From NCBI GenBank assembly GCA_029866125.1, contig JARWZZ010000011.1, positions 124,001-188,000 of the forward strand: 64,000 nucleotides of DNA. Direction: 5' to 3'. The stretch is from Limnobacter sp. (GTDB lineage Bacteria; Pseudomonadota; Gammaproteobacteria; Burkholderiales; Burkholderiaceae_B). The notes below the pieces were generated by a model. That model worked only from the letters and a program-made list of their open reading frames with translations, was not told the DNA's origin and ran no database searches. A program made the position numbers and the translations under genes. Shown in pieces: positions 31,561 through 40,082 of this stretch (position 1 is its first letter; every line of letters starts with the position of its first letter).

Positions 31561-31617
31561 CACGCAACTCGTGAGTTGTAAATCTCCCAGATTTACAAGC
31601 TCACTCAAACATGCGTG
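31561..31617. repeat. Large imperfect hairpin
   Basis: GTGAG plus TTGTAAATCT (31571-31585) pairs with AGATTTACAA, a one-base bulge and CTCAC (31589-31604), with loop CCC. The outer arms CACGCA (31561-31566) and TGCGTG (31612-31617) are also complementary. There is no T-run, so it is not a typical terminator. Confidence 0.6.
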
Positions 31618-31627
31618 ACGCGGGGGC

Positions 31628-31649
31628 TCTTCAGCCTTGGGGCTGAAGA
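31628..31649. repeat. Nine-base-pair perfect hairpin
   Basis: TCTTCAGCC pairs with GGCTGAAGA around a TTGG loop, eleven bases after the larger hairpin. There is no T-run on either side, so it may be an element of the same repeat or of a structured RNA. Confidence 0.55.
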
Positions 31650-31757
31650 CCAATGGACTGGTGCGAGGGCTTAGCGGCGGCCCTTCTAAATCGCAGCAAG
31701 ACTTCAGGCTGTCGGCGCTTGTGCGACTGCGCTGAGGACGACGCAGGTGCCAGTGCC

Positions 31758-31793
31758 GAAGCTGAAGCCGATGCCGATGCCGATGCCGATGCC
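31758..31793. repeat. Hexamer tandem tract (GAAGCT/GAAGCC/4x GATGCC)
   Basis: Six 6-base units in a row, the last four identical (GATGCC). Read as protein this would be an Asp/Glu-Ala run on the plus strand or an Ala-Ser run on the minus strand. No start or ribosome-binding site supports either. Confidence 0.75.
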
Positions 31794-31872
31794 GCCAGCA
31801 TTATCACCACCCCAAGCTGCCGCGCAAGCGCAATCAGACAGAACCGGAAAAGCGGTTCAGGGGCCGCGCCGG

Positions 31873-32080
31873 GCGACAAAACACATCCATAACGATTAAT
31901 CTAAAAACGCTGTGGAGCCCGGAAACAAGCGGCACCAAGCGTTCCGGTCTGTCGATTGCGATTGAAAAGGCAGCGAGAAGCGACAAAACACATCTGAAAC
32001 TCCCAATCTAAGCATGCTGTGGAGCCCGGAAAAAAGTGCCACCAAGCGAGCCGGTCGGTCGAATGCGATTGAAGGCAGCA
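31873..32080. repeat. 107-base imperfect tandem duplication (two copies)
   Basis: Copy 1 starts at 31873 and copy 2 at 31980. Both open with the identical GCGACAAAACACATC and share CTGTGGAGCCCGGAAA, ACCAAGCG and TGCGATTGAA in the same order. The differences are scattered single bases apart from a divergent ten-base block. In both copies the frame reading LWSPE-S-TKR-G-S-AIE is open through the conserved part, but the 107-base period breaks a continuous frame. Confidence 0.8.
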
Positions 32081-32182
32081 GCACAAACTGCAGCAGCACA
32101 AACTGCAGCAGCGCATAACGCAGCAGAACAAAGCGCAGCAGCACAACCTGCAGCAGAACAAAGCGCAGCGTCCCAAGAATGA
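32063..32182 (+). other. 15-base tandem repeat forming a 39-codon Ala/Gln-rich open frame
   Basis: Six 15-base units (32075-32164) related to GCAGCAGCACAAACT, plus a partial seventh. From ATG 32063 the frame reads MRLK, then AAAQT, AAAQT, AAAHN, AAEQS, AAAQP, AAEQS, AASQE and a stop at 32180-32182. The period is a whole number of codons and no unit breaks the frame, as in the tail of a DNA- or granule-binding Ala-rich protein. No ribosome-binding site or family match is seen, so it may be a gene remnant. Confidence 0.4.
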
Positions 32183-32208
32183 AAAAGAGCAGACCGAAGT
32201 CTGCTCTT
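32182..32208 (-). terminator. Intrinsic terminator of the chemoreceptor gene
   Basis: On the minus strand AAGAGCAGAC pairs with GTCTGCTCTT around a UUCG tetraloop and is followed by a T-run. It lies 53 bases past the chemoreceptor stop codon. The plus-strand reading has no T-run, so it acts on the minus strand. Confidence 0.9.
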
Positions 32209-32260
32209 CAAGGGCTCTAACCGAGTTAAAACTCAGCCAGTGCCAGAGGTAGTCTAAGCT

Positions 32261-35200
32261 TTACAGTTCTTCAAAATCACCAAACCCCGCGTCCTGAAAG
32301 CTGTGGCTTGAAAAGCTTGCCACCCTGGGTTTTGATGCATTGTTGCCCGCTGGGTGTATGCCCATCTTTTTCACTTGTTGAGCCATTTGTGCTGCGTGGC
32401 TACTGGTTTGGTCACCCGTGTTAAAGAAGGCCATCAATGACTGAAGGATTTGCGCCTGTGAGCTCATTTCTTCAGCAGTGGCTGCAAGTTCTTCCGAGGC
32501 TGCGGCGTTTTGCTGAGTCTGTTGATTCAGGTTCACCATTGCCAGATTCACCTGTTGTACGCCATTGGTTTGCTCTTTGCTGGCCGCCGTAATTTCTTGC
32601 ACCAAGTCGGATGTGCGGTTAATCGCAGGCACCATTTCTTGCAGCAGCAGGCCTGCTTTTTCGGCGGTTTTTACGCTGTTTTCGGCCAAGTTTCCAATTT
32701 CCTGAGCGGCTACTTGACTGCGCTCTGCCAGTTTTCGTACTTCAGTGGCAACCACTGCGAACCCTTTGCCGTGTTCACCGGCACGGGCTGCTTCAATTGC
32801 AGCATTCAGGGCCAGCAGGTTAGTTTGGTAGGCGATGTCGTCCACGATTCCGATTTTTGCAGCGATTTCACGCATGGCTTGCAGCGTGCCTGCCACCGCG
32901 CTTCCGCCTTCTTTGGCTTCAGATGCTGCCTTGGTAGCAATTTGGTCGGTGACGCGGCTGTTCTCACTGTTCTGTTGAATGCTGGCTGCCATTTGCTCAA
33001 TGCTGGCGGACACTTCTTCAACACCCGCAGCTTGCGTGCTTGCGCCTGCAGAAATGCTTTGTGAAGTGCGTGAAATTTCGACTGCTGCGTTGTTCAGTGA
33101 GTCTGAATTTTGGCGTACATCGCGGATCACTTCCTTTAAGCGGTTGATGGTGGCGTTTACGTCTTCTTTAACCTGTGCAAACAGCCCAGAGTAGGGTGCT
33201 GTGATGGTTTGAGTCATATCGCCTGCGGATAAGGCAGACAGCACTCTAACCACATCTTGCAAACCATCCTGAGTGGTGCCGAGCATGCGGTTGACGCCTT
33301 CAGACAACACGAGCTTGAAGCCCTCTTTGTTTTTCAGGTCGATGCGTTGACCAAAATCACCATCTGCTGCGGCATCTACAATTCTTGATACTTCTTCTTC
33401 AATGGCAACTTCTTGGGTGCGGTCCAGAAGCTCAAGGACTAAGCCTTGAAGTTCGTCGTCTTTGCTCATGACTGGGGCAACCGTCATATTCAACACCACG
33501 TCTTTGGAAGCCAATAATCCGAATTGAGTGCTGCTGCTTGCGCCGCGTAATGCTTCTTTGGCCTTTGCATCCACGAAGAACATGTCCAGCTGGCCGCCTT
33601 TGAGCAAGTCACGCAAGCTGAAGTTGGGTATCAAACTGCGCAGTGCATTTTCATGACGGGCCAGCAATCCGCGGGCTGAGTCATTGAGGTACACCACATT
33701 GCGTTTGGCATCGCTGACCAGCAATGGGCTGGAGGCGTTGTCCAAGGCGCTGCGTACTCGCAGGTTGGCTGTGGCTTCAATTGCGGCGGCTTCCATTTTG
33801 TTGCGTACGGATTGAACCGTGTCGCTGACTATGCGTTTGTCGCCGGGAAAGTCTTCAATAATTTGTGAGAAGTCATTGTTGGAGTAGGCGGAAATACACT
33901 CATTCACACGTTGCTGAATTTGGTTGCTGGTTAGCAATTCAACACGGGCGGCTTCCACTGTGTCGGATACCACGCGCTTTTCACCCGGTAGGGCTTCCAT
34001 CACATCTGTAAACTCGCCTGCTGCATATTTCTTGATCAACTCAACCATGCGCATTTTGACATTGATGTGAGCTTGAACCATGTCATTCACACCCGTGGCC
34101 ATTTCACTGAATTTACCGCGGAAATTGCTAGCATTCAATTTGTGGCTGATGATGCCGGCCTCATTGTGCTTGGTGGACATGAGGGCCATTTCGTCCATGA
34201 ATTTTTGGAGTTCAACTGCACTGATTTCTAGCTGGTCGCGTACTTGTTGTACTGCATCAGACACCACTTTCTTTTCACCGGGCAAGCTTTCCATGCGATC
34301 GCTGAAGTCGCCTGCGGCGTATTTTTTAATGAGATCGACCATGCGCATTTTGACGTTGATATGGGCTTGAACCATGTCGTTGACGCCTGCTGCCATTTCG
34401 CTAAACTTACCTCGGAAGGCATCCTTGTTCAGTTTGTGGCTGATGATGCCCAATTCGTTGTGTTTGCTGGACATCAGTGACATTTCGTCCATGAATTTTT
34501 GCAGTTCAACCGCGTTGATTTCAAGCTGGTCGCGCACCTGTTGAACGGTGTCGGAAACAATCATTTTTTCGCCCGGCAGGCTTTGCATGCGGTCAGTGAA
34601 ATCACCCGTTGCGTACTTGCGAATCAGTTCGACCATGCGCATTTTGACATTGATGTGAGCCTGCACCATGTCGTTCACGCCTTGAGCCATTTCGGAGTAC
34701 TTACCGCGGAAGGCGCTAGCGTTGAGCTTGTGGCTGATGATGCCGTGCGTGTTGTGCTGGACGGACATCAGCGACATTTCTTCCATGAACTTGTGCAGTT
34801 CAGTGGCATTGGTGGCCAGTTGCTCCCGCACCTGCTGCACCGTGTCGGAAACAATGTGCTTCTCGCCCGGTAAGTTTTCCATTGTGTCGCTGAAATCGCC
34901 GGCTGCGTATTTGCGAACCAGTTCTACCATGCGCATTTTGACTGAAATGTGGGCCTTCACCATCGAATTGACATTTTCTGCAATGTTTCGGAAGTCACCA
35001 TGGAATTCAGTGGGGTCGATCATGTGGCTGATTTTGCCGAACTCATTGTGTTGGCGCGACATTTCCGCTTGGGCTGCCATGAACTTGTTGATCTCGTTGA
35101 TGCTGGTATCCAGCTTGGCAGTTTTTTCGTCCAATTGCTGTTGCAATGCACCAATGATGCCGTTGAGGTGGTGACACAATGCTTGCCCAGCCTCGCCCAA

Positions 35201-35320
35201 AGCGTCTACCGCTTCCAGCGGCTTTGCACGCTGGCCAGCCTGAACCTGATTTAAAATTCGCGCCGCTTGTGAGTCGAGTTGACCCAGGTCACCTTTTGTC
35301 ACCAATCCAAATACGCCCAT
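32261..35320 (-). CDS. Soluble methyl-accepting chemotaxis protein with four 98-residue repeats
   Basis: Cytoplasmic chemoreceptor-type signal protein of 1019 residues without any transmembrane segment. A short N-terminal region (1-90) is followed by repeats at about 91-188, 189-286, 287-384 and 385-455, each containing [37 protein letters not shown] and [14 protein letters not shown]. The repeats recall HAMP/poly-HAMP-like signalling segments. A PAS-like stretch (about 500-620) and a normal MCP hairpin domain with the kinase-binding tip [20 protein letters not shown] follow. ATG 35320 is chosen because GGAG lies six bases upstream; an in-frame ATG four codons earlier would overlap that site. 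The ligand is unknown. It has its own terminator and no chemotaxis gene neighbours. Confidence 0.88.
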   Translation of the reverse strand: MGVFGLVTKGDLGQLDSQAARILNQVQAGQRAKPLEAVDALGEAGQALCHHLNGIIGALQQQLDEKTAKLDTSINEINKFMAAQAEMSRQHNEFGKISHMIDPTEFHGDFRNIAENVNSMVKAHISVKMRMVELVRKYAAGDFSDTMENLPGEKHIVSDTVQQVREQLATNATELHKFMEEMSLMSVQHNTHGIISHKLNASAFRGKYSEMAQGVNDMVQAHINVKMRMVELIRKYATGDFTDRMQSLPGEKMIVSDTVQQVRDQLEINAVELQKFMDEMSLMSSKHNELGIISHKLNKDAFRGKFSEMAAGVNDMVQAHINVKMRMVDLIKKYAAGDFSDRMESLPGEKKVVSDAVQQVRDQLEISAVELQKFMDEMALMSTKHNEAGIISHKLNASNFRGKFSEMATGVNDMVQAHINVKMRMVELIKKYAAGEFTDVMEALPGEKRVVSDTVEAARVELLTSNQIQQRVNECISAYSNNDFSQIIEDFPGDKRIVSDTVQSVRNKMEAAAIEATANLRVRSALDNASSPLLVSDAKRNVVYLNDSARGLLARHENALRSLIPNFSLRDLLKGGQLDMFFVDAKAKEALRGASSSTQFGLLASKDVVLNMTVAPVMSKDDELQGLVLELLDRTQEVAIEEEVSRIVDAAADGDFGQRIDLKNKEGFKLVLSEGVNRMLGTTQDGLQDVVRVLSALSAGDMTQTITAPYSGLFAQVKEDVNATINRLKEVIRDVRQNSDSLNNAAVEISRTSQSISAGASTQAAGVEEVSASIEQMAASIQQNSENSRVTDQIATKAASEAKEGGSAVAGTLQAMREIAAKIGIVDDIAYQTNLLALNAAIEAARAGEHGKGFAVVATEVRKLAERSQVAAQEIGNLAENSVKTAEKAGLLLQEMVPAINRTSDLVQEITAASKEQTNGVQQVNLAMVNLNQQTQQNAAASEELAATAEEMSSQAQILQSLMAFFNTGDQTSSHAAQMAQQVKKMGIHPAGNNASKPRVASFSSHSFQDAGFGDFEEL

Positions 35321-35434
35321 TGTTAACTCCATTTAGTGTTATTTTAGAATGTGATAATCCTTGGGGTTAGCTTATTCGGGCGAGGAAATTTGGGTGAGGG
35401 GATGAGCGAGGGAAAACCCCGCCAATTCGAATCA

Positions 35435-36226
35435 TTAAACAGTCAGATAGCCGCCGTCCACATTGATGCAGGCGCCGGTGGTGTACGAAGAGGCCTCAGA
35501 GGCAAGATACAAAACAGTGCCCGCCATTTCGGAGGGTTTGGCTACCCGATTCATGGGTACATGTGTCAATAGGCTTTGGAGGATGGCCTCATTTTGAATC
35601 AGTGCAGAGGCGAATTTGGTGTCGGTAGCGCCCGGAAGGATGGCATTGACCCGCACCTTCATACCCGAGCATTCTTTGGCAAAAGCTTTGGTCATTGAAA
35701 TAACAGCAGCCTTGGTGATGGAATAGATACCTTGGTACAAACCGGGGATAACCCCATTGACCGAGGCCACGTTGATGATGCTACCGCCTCCATTTTTTGC
35801 CATCAGTTTGGAGGCCAAGCTGCACATGTAAAAATACCCGCGTATGTTGACATCGCAGGTTTTTTGAAAGGCGGCCAAGTCTGTGTCATAGATGGGGCCA
35901 AAGTGCGGGTTGGTGGCACCGTTGTTGAGCACCACATCAATTTGCCCAAAGCGCTCTTCAATGTCTTTCCACAGTTGCTGGATTTGATCGATTTCGCCCA
36001 AGTGGCAGGCCATGCCAATTGCCTTATTACCTTTGGAGTTGCTGCTGACATCTGTTGTTAGCTGCGCCGCTACAGCATCGCAAGCGTCTTGTTTTCGGCT
36101 GGAGATAATCAGCGTGGCGCCCTGGCTTGCAAGTAATTCAGCACAGGCCAAGCCAATACCGCGAGTGGCGCCTGTGACTAAAATAACCTTGCCACTGAGG
36201 TCGAACAATGTAGAAGCGTCCTGCAT
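35435..36226 (-). CDS. Short-chain dehydrogenase/reductase
   Basis: NAD(P)-dependent oxidoreductase of the classical SDR family, 263 residues. The cofactor motif is VTGATRGIGLACAELLASQG (about residues 17-36), the structural NNGATN appears in place of the usual NNAG, and the catalytic Ser and YxxxK tetrad members are in NVASVNGVIPGLYQGIYSITKAAV. The C-terminal GACINVDGGYLTV is typical. The substrate is unknown; a 3-oxoacyl-ACP or alcohol substrate is possible. It is a single gene divergent from the AIG2-like gene, without a recognised operon partner. Confidence 0.85.
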   Translation of the reverse strand: MQDASTLFDLSGKVILVTGATRGIGLACAELLASQGATLIISSRKQDACDAVAAQLTTDVSSNSKGNKAIGMACHLGEIDQIQQLWKDIEERFGQIDVVLNNGATNPHFGPIYDTDLAAFQKTCDVNIRGYFYMCSLASKLMAKNGGGSIINVASVNGVIPGLYQGIYSITKAAVISMTKAFAKECSGMKVRVNAILPGATDTKFASALIQNEAILQSLLTHVPMNRVAKPSEMAGTVLYLASEASSYTTGACINVDGGYLTV

Positions 36227-36368
36227 ACCGTCCCCCTCGCTTTTTTAGCGAATTAGAGTTTCGAATGAAAGTTCAAATCCAAACTACCCTTGCCAAATAG
36301 AAAATACAGTGTTGAAAGAGTACCATCGTCATAATAAAGATGGCATATTTTTCAAAGAGGTACATTCA

Positions 36369-36818
36369 GTGCAGGCGGTGTTTGTTTATGGCTCTTTGAT
36401 GTTTGATGAAGTTTGGGGCAGAGTGGTGAAAGGGCGCTACGACAGCTTTCCGGCGACAGCCTCTCACTTGGTGCGCTTGGCTGTGCCCGGTGAAACCTAC
36501 CCCGCTGCAGTGCCCCTTGAAGGCGCGAGTATTCAGGGCTTGGTTTGGCAAAATGTGGGCTTAAGCGATTTGGAAAGGCTGGATGCATTTGAAGGTAGGG
36601 AATACACCCGCGTGTCCATCGAAGTTTTACCGGTAAGTTGTGCGGGTACAAATCAAGCCATGATTAAGCCTTACACCGCGTGGATTTACTTGTGGAAACA
36701 GCCCGAATTGCTCAATAGTGAAATGTTGTGGAATGTAGAAGCCTTCAAAAATGAAGGATTACCCTTGTTTTTAGCCAAGCATGTCGGTAGCTGGCAGCAA
36801 ACAGGTGTGCGAAATTGA
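36369..36818 (+). CDS. AIG2-like gamma-glutamylcyclotransferase
   Basis: A 149-residue protein of the GGCT/AIG2 family. The substrate-binding FVYGSLMFDEVW is at the very N-terminus, and LERLDAFEGREYTRVSIEV (about residues 68-86) carries the catalytic glutamate. These enzymes release 5-oxoproline from gamma-glutamyl amines or peptides; the actual substrate is unknown. GTG at 36369 is preceded by GAGG at 36357-36360 and gives the family N-terminus; a TTG at 36309 would add 20 unrelated residues. An 87-base gap with short GTGCAATAGAAA/GTGCAACAGAAA-type repeats leads to glpK. Confidence 0.82.
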   Translation: MQAVFVYGSLMFDEVWGRVVKGRYDSFPATASHLVRLAVPGETYPAAVPLEGASIQGLVWQNVGLSDLERLDAFEGREYTRVSIEVLPVSCAGTNQAMIKPYTAWIYLWKQPELLNSEMLWNVEAFKNEGLPLFLAKHVGSWQQTGVRN

Positions 36819-36905
36819 AGTAAGACCTGCAACAACAAGTGCAATAGAAAGTGCAACAGAAAGTGCAATAAGTCTATAAAAAATAAAAGAGGGGAGACTC
36901 CACGC

Positions 36906-38396
36906 ATGAAATACATTTTGGCCTTGGACCAAGGCACCACCAGCTCGCGGGCAATTGTGTTCGACGAGGAGGCGAAGGTGGTGGCAAGCGCCCAGCAGGA
37001 GTTTGACCAAATATTCCCGCACGCTGGGTGGGTTGAGCACAACCCCATGCAAATTTGGCAAACCCAACTGGATTGTGCACGAGAGGCATTGGCAAAAGCG
37101 GGGCTTGCTGCTGGCCAAATCAGTGGAATCGGCATCACCAATCAGCGTGAAACCACGGTGCTGTGGGACCGCAAAACTGGCGTTCCGGTTTACAACGCGA
37201 TTGTGTGGCAAGACCGCAGAACGGCTGCCTTGTGCGACAAGTTGCGGGAAAAGGGCAAGGCGGCCATGATTCGCCGTAAAACGGGCTTGGAGCTGGACTC
37301 TTATTTTTCGGCAACCAAACTCAACTGGCTTCTGAACAATGTAGAAGGCGCAGCAGAGCGGGCTCGCAAGGGCGAGCTGGCCTTCGGCACCATCGACACT
37401 TGGTTGATTTGGAACTTGACTGGCGGGCAGGCCCATTTGACCGATGTCAGCAATGCATCACGCACCATGTTGTACAACATTGCTGACCAAAAGTGGGACG
37501 ACGTATTGCTTGATTTGTTGGGCATTCCGCTTTCAGTGTTGCCCACGGTGGTGGACTCCAGCGGCGTCATGGCGCAAACCCTGCCCGATGTGCTGGGGGC
37601 TTCCATCCCTATTGCCGCAGCCGCAGGCGACCAACAAGCAGCAACCTTCGGGCAAACTTGTTTTAAAGCGGGCGAGGCCAAAAACACCTATGGCACGGGC
37701 TGTTTTATGTTGCTCAATACCGGTAGCGAATTGGTAGAAAGTCACAACCGCCTGTTAACCACTGTGGGCTGGCGCATCAATGGCAAGCTCAGTTACATGC
37801 TGGAAGGCAGCGTGTTTATGGGCGGTGCGGTGGTGCAATGGCTGCGCGACGGCTTGGGTATTGTGCAAAAGGCATCTGACATTGAAGCCTTGGCCGCCAG
37901 CGTACCCAACACCGATGGCGTGTGCCTCGTGCCTGCTTTTGCAGGTTTGGGCGCGCCCCACTGGGACCCCTACGCACGCGGCACTTTGGTGGGCATGACC
38001 CGTGGCACCACCAAAGCCCATATTGCTCGCGCAGCACTCGAGGCCATTGCTTTGCAAACCGTGGATTTGGTGCAAGCCATGCAGCGGGATGGCGCCAAAC
38101 CGCTGACCGAGTTGCGTGTGGATGGGGGGGCTTCCAATAACAATTTGTTGATGCAAATTCAAGCCAATTTACTGGGTGTGCCAGTGGTGCGGCCCAAAGT
38201 CACCGAAACAACCGCCTTAGGGGCTGCTTATCTGGCAGGCTTGGCGGTGGGTGTGTTTTCAAGTGAAAGTAGCTTGGTAAAAAACTGGAGCGTGGACGCA
38301 CGGTTTGAGCCCCAAGCCAGTATGGATGAACGCAGCGAACTGCTGGGCCGCTGGCACCGCGCAGTGGAACGAGCCAAAGGGTGGATTGATGCTTAG
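36906..38396 (+). CDS. glpK: Glycerol kinase
   Basis: Phosphorylates glycerol to sn-glycerol-3-phosphate with ATP. It is 496 residues long, the standard length. FGGY-family signatures: [17 protein letters not shown] at the N-terminus, [42 protein letters not shown] and [27 protein letters not shown] precedes ATG 36906. Its stop codon overlaps the start of glpD by eight bases, so kinase and dehydrogenase are translationally coupled. No glycerol facilitator or glp repressor gene is beside it. Confidence 0.97.
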   Translation: MKYILALDQGTTSSRAIVFDEEAKVVASAQQEFDQIFPHAGWVEHNPMQIWQTQLDCAREALAKAGLAAGQISGIGITNQRETTVLWDRKTGVPVYNAIVWQDRRTAALCDKLREKGKAAMIRRKTGLELDSYFSATKLNWLLNNVEGAAERARKGELAFGTIDTWLIWNLTGGQAHLTDVSNASRTMLYNIADQKWDDVLLDLLGIPLSVLPTVVDSSGVMAQTLPDVLGASIPIAAAAGDQQAATFGQTCFKAGEAKNTYGTGCFMLLNTGSELVESHNRLLTTVGWRINGKLSYMLEGSVFMGGAVVQWLRDGLGIVQKASDIEALAASVPNTDGVCLVPAFAGLGAPHWDPYARGTLVGMTRGTTKAHIARAALEAIALQTVDLVQAMQRDGAKPLTELRVDGGASNNNLLMQIQANLLGVPVVRPKVTETTALGAAYLAGLAVGVFSSESSLVKNWSVDARFEPQASMDERSELLGRWHRAVERAKGWIDA

Positions 38397-39885
38397 TCGA
38401 GCGGGAAATATAGAGCAAATTAAAGCGGCTGCAGCCAGTGGCCAAGTGTTTGATTTGATAGTGATTGGCGGTGGTGCCACAGGTTTAGGCTCGGCGGTGG
38501 ATGCAGCAAGCCGGGGGCTAAAAGTGTTGTTGCTTGAGTCACATGACTTTGCCAAGGGCACCAGCTCACGGGCAACCAAGCTGGCGCATGGCGGTGTGCG
38601 TTATTTGGCACAGGGCAATTTCAGCTTGGTGACTGAAGCTTTGGAAGAGCGCGGGCGCATGCTGAAAAACGCGCCGAATTTGGTCAAGCCATTGGCCTTC
38701 ATCATTCCCGCCTACAGGTGGTTTGACAAATTGTTTTATTGGATTGGCCTAAAAACGTACGACCTGCTGGCTGGCAAGTTGGGCGTGGGGCCAACCACAA
38801 TGGTTAAGTTAGATCAGGTTTTGAAGACCATACCCACGCTTCGCCAAAAAGGTTTAAGGGGCGGGGTACGTTACTTTGATGCTCAGTTTGATGATGCCCG
38901 CTTGGCAGTCGCTTTGATGAAAACCCTGCACAAATTGGGTGGTATGGCAGTCAACTACATGGCCGCCACTGGCTTTGTGAAACAGAACGGACAAATCACC
39001 GGTGTGCAACTGAAGTGTAAATTCAGCGGCGAAAATTTTGAATTAAAGTCCAAAGCGGTGATCAACGCCACAGGCGTGTGGGTGGATGAAGTGCGCCGCA
39101 TGGACGATGCCAACACCCAGTCAATTCTTAGCCCCAGCCAAGGGGTGCATGTGGTGGTAGACCGCAGTTTTTACCCTTCGGAGGAAGCGCTACTTGTACC
39201 TAAAACCGAGGATGGTCGGGTGCTTTTTGTGGTGCCTTGGCTTGGAAAAACCTTGATTGGTACCACGGACACAGCCCGGCAAGATTCACCTTATGAGCCC
39301 GAGGCATTGCCCGGAGAGGTAGATTTTGTACTGCGCACAGCTGGCCAATATTTGAACCCACCACCCACAGCCAGAGATGTAAGCAGCGTGTTTGTGGGCT
39401 TGCGCCCTTTGGTGAAGCAGGGGGGCAGCACGAGCACCAAAAGTATTTCACGTGAGCACACCATACTGACGGATGACAGTGGCTTGGTCACCATAACCGG
39501 CGGCAAGTGGACCACCTACCGCAGCATGGCTGAAGAAGTCATTGACTTGGTGTGCAGGCAACACAGATTGACCTCACGCCCCAGTGGAACCCGCGACATG
39601 CGTTTGGCAGATGAACTACCCGACCGCGTCAACCATTTAAAATTAAGCAGCAAACTGGACTTAACCCTCAATGAAATTCAGATTGCAGTGCGTGAGGAAA
39701 TGGCCATGACCGTGGAGGATGTGATGGCAAGGCGAAGCAGGGCGCTTTTTTTGGACAGCAAGGCAGCCCTTGCTTGCATGCAATATGCAGCGGATGTCAT
39801 AAAGGCCCATTTGGGCCACACTGATGAAGAAATGGAACGCCAAAAACAAGAATTCGAACGATTGGTGGAACAATACTCTTTATAA
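38389..39885 (+). CDS. glpD: Glycerol-3-phosphate dehydrogenase (aerobic)
   Basis: FAD-dependent membrane-associated enzyme oxidising glycerol-3-phosphate to dihydroxyacetone phosphate with electrons passed to quinone. From ATG 38389 it is 498 residues, the usual length; a longer frame from 38305 runs inside glpK and is rejected. The FAD-binding motif [20 protein letters not shown] lies at about residues 21-40, and [19 protein letters not shown] plus [16 protein letters not shown] are family blocks. It overlaps glpK by eight bases. There is no clear terminator downstream, but a bulged hairpin lies in the gap to the next gene. Confidence 0.96.
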   Translation: MLSRAGNIEQIKAAAASGQVFDLIVIGGGATGLGSAVDAASRGLKVLLLESHDFAKGTSSRATKLAHGGVRYLAQGNFSLVTEALEERGRMLKNAPNLVKPLAFIIPAYRWFDKLFYWIGLKTYDLLAGKLGVGPTTMVKLDQVLKTIPTLRQKGLRGGVRYFDAQFDDARLAVALMKTLHKLGGMAVNYMAATGFVKQNGQITGVQLKCKFSGENFELKSKAVINATGVWVDEVRRMDDANTQSILSPSQGVHVVVDRSFYPSEEALLVPKTEDGRVLFVVPWLGKTLIGTTDTARQDSPYEPEALPGEVDFVLRTAGQYLNPPPTARDVSSVFVGLRPLVKQGGSTSTKSISREHTILTDDSGLVTITGGKWTTYRSMAEEVIDLVCRQHRLTSRPSGTRDMRLADELPDRVNHLKLSSKLDLTLNEIQIAVREEMAMTVEDVMARRSRALFLDSKAALACMQYAADVIKAHLGHTDEEMERQKQEFERLVEQYSL

Positions 39886-39932
39886 GCTGTGCGTTGCAGA
39901 GTTTTGCTATAAGAAATTCTTTACTTGTTGGA

Positions 39933-39978
39933 AAATCAGTGTAATTTTTCCACTAGAGTGAAAGGTGGAAACTGATTT
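39933..39978 (+). other. Bulged inverted repeat between glpD and the porin gene
   Basis: AAATCAGT (39933-39940) pairs with ACTGATTT (39971-39978). Inside it TTCCAC (39948-39953) pairs with GTGGAA (39965-39970), leaving a seven-base bulge on one side. It could be the end of the glpD transcript or part of the porin leader. The rest of 39886-40082 shows nothing else. Confidence 0.45.
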
Positions 39979-40082
39979 ACAGTTACGGAAGTACAAAATA
40001 CACAAAGCACAAAGTGCGAAGATTCGACGAAATCGGCACTACATAAAACTGCAGTACATAAAAATAATTTGAGGAGACATTC

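Larger units (their letters stand above)
31432..32260. other. 829-base gene-free, repeat- and hairpin-rich stretch
   Basis: No reading frame here resembles a known protein. From left to right it holds a G/T-rich run with repeated TTGTTTGCG, two hairpins (31561-31649), a GATGCC hexamer tract (31758-31793), a 107-base imperfect tandem duplication (31873-32080), a 15-base tandem repeat (32075-32164) and the terminator of the chemoreceptor gene (32182-32208). Overlapping open frames on both strands are low-complexity. It could be a decayed mobile or dispersed repeat or the remains of an Ala-rich gene. Confidence 0.7.

Noticed and set aside
31631..31892. Overlapping plus-strand (79 codons) and minus-strand (82 codons) frames over the GATGCC tract
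   Set aside because: Both owe their length to the hexamer repeat, lack ribosome-binding sites and overlap each other; they were treated as non-coding repeat.
32075..32164. Possible CRISPR array
   Set aside because: The units are directly adjacent 15-base repeats with no spacers and no cas genes nearby.
31901..32211. Cys/Leu-rich minus-strand frames over the 15-base tandem repeat
   Set aside because: Compositional artefact of the repeat (runs of CC and LC) with no start signal; the plus-strand frame is the more natural reading.
36771..37436. 221-codon minus-strand frame at the start of glpK
   Set aside because: It is antisense to the conserved glpK N-terminus and shows no family features.
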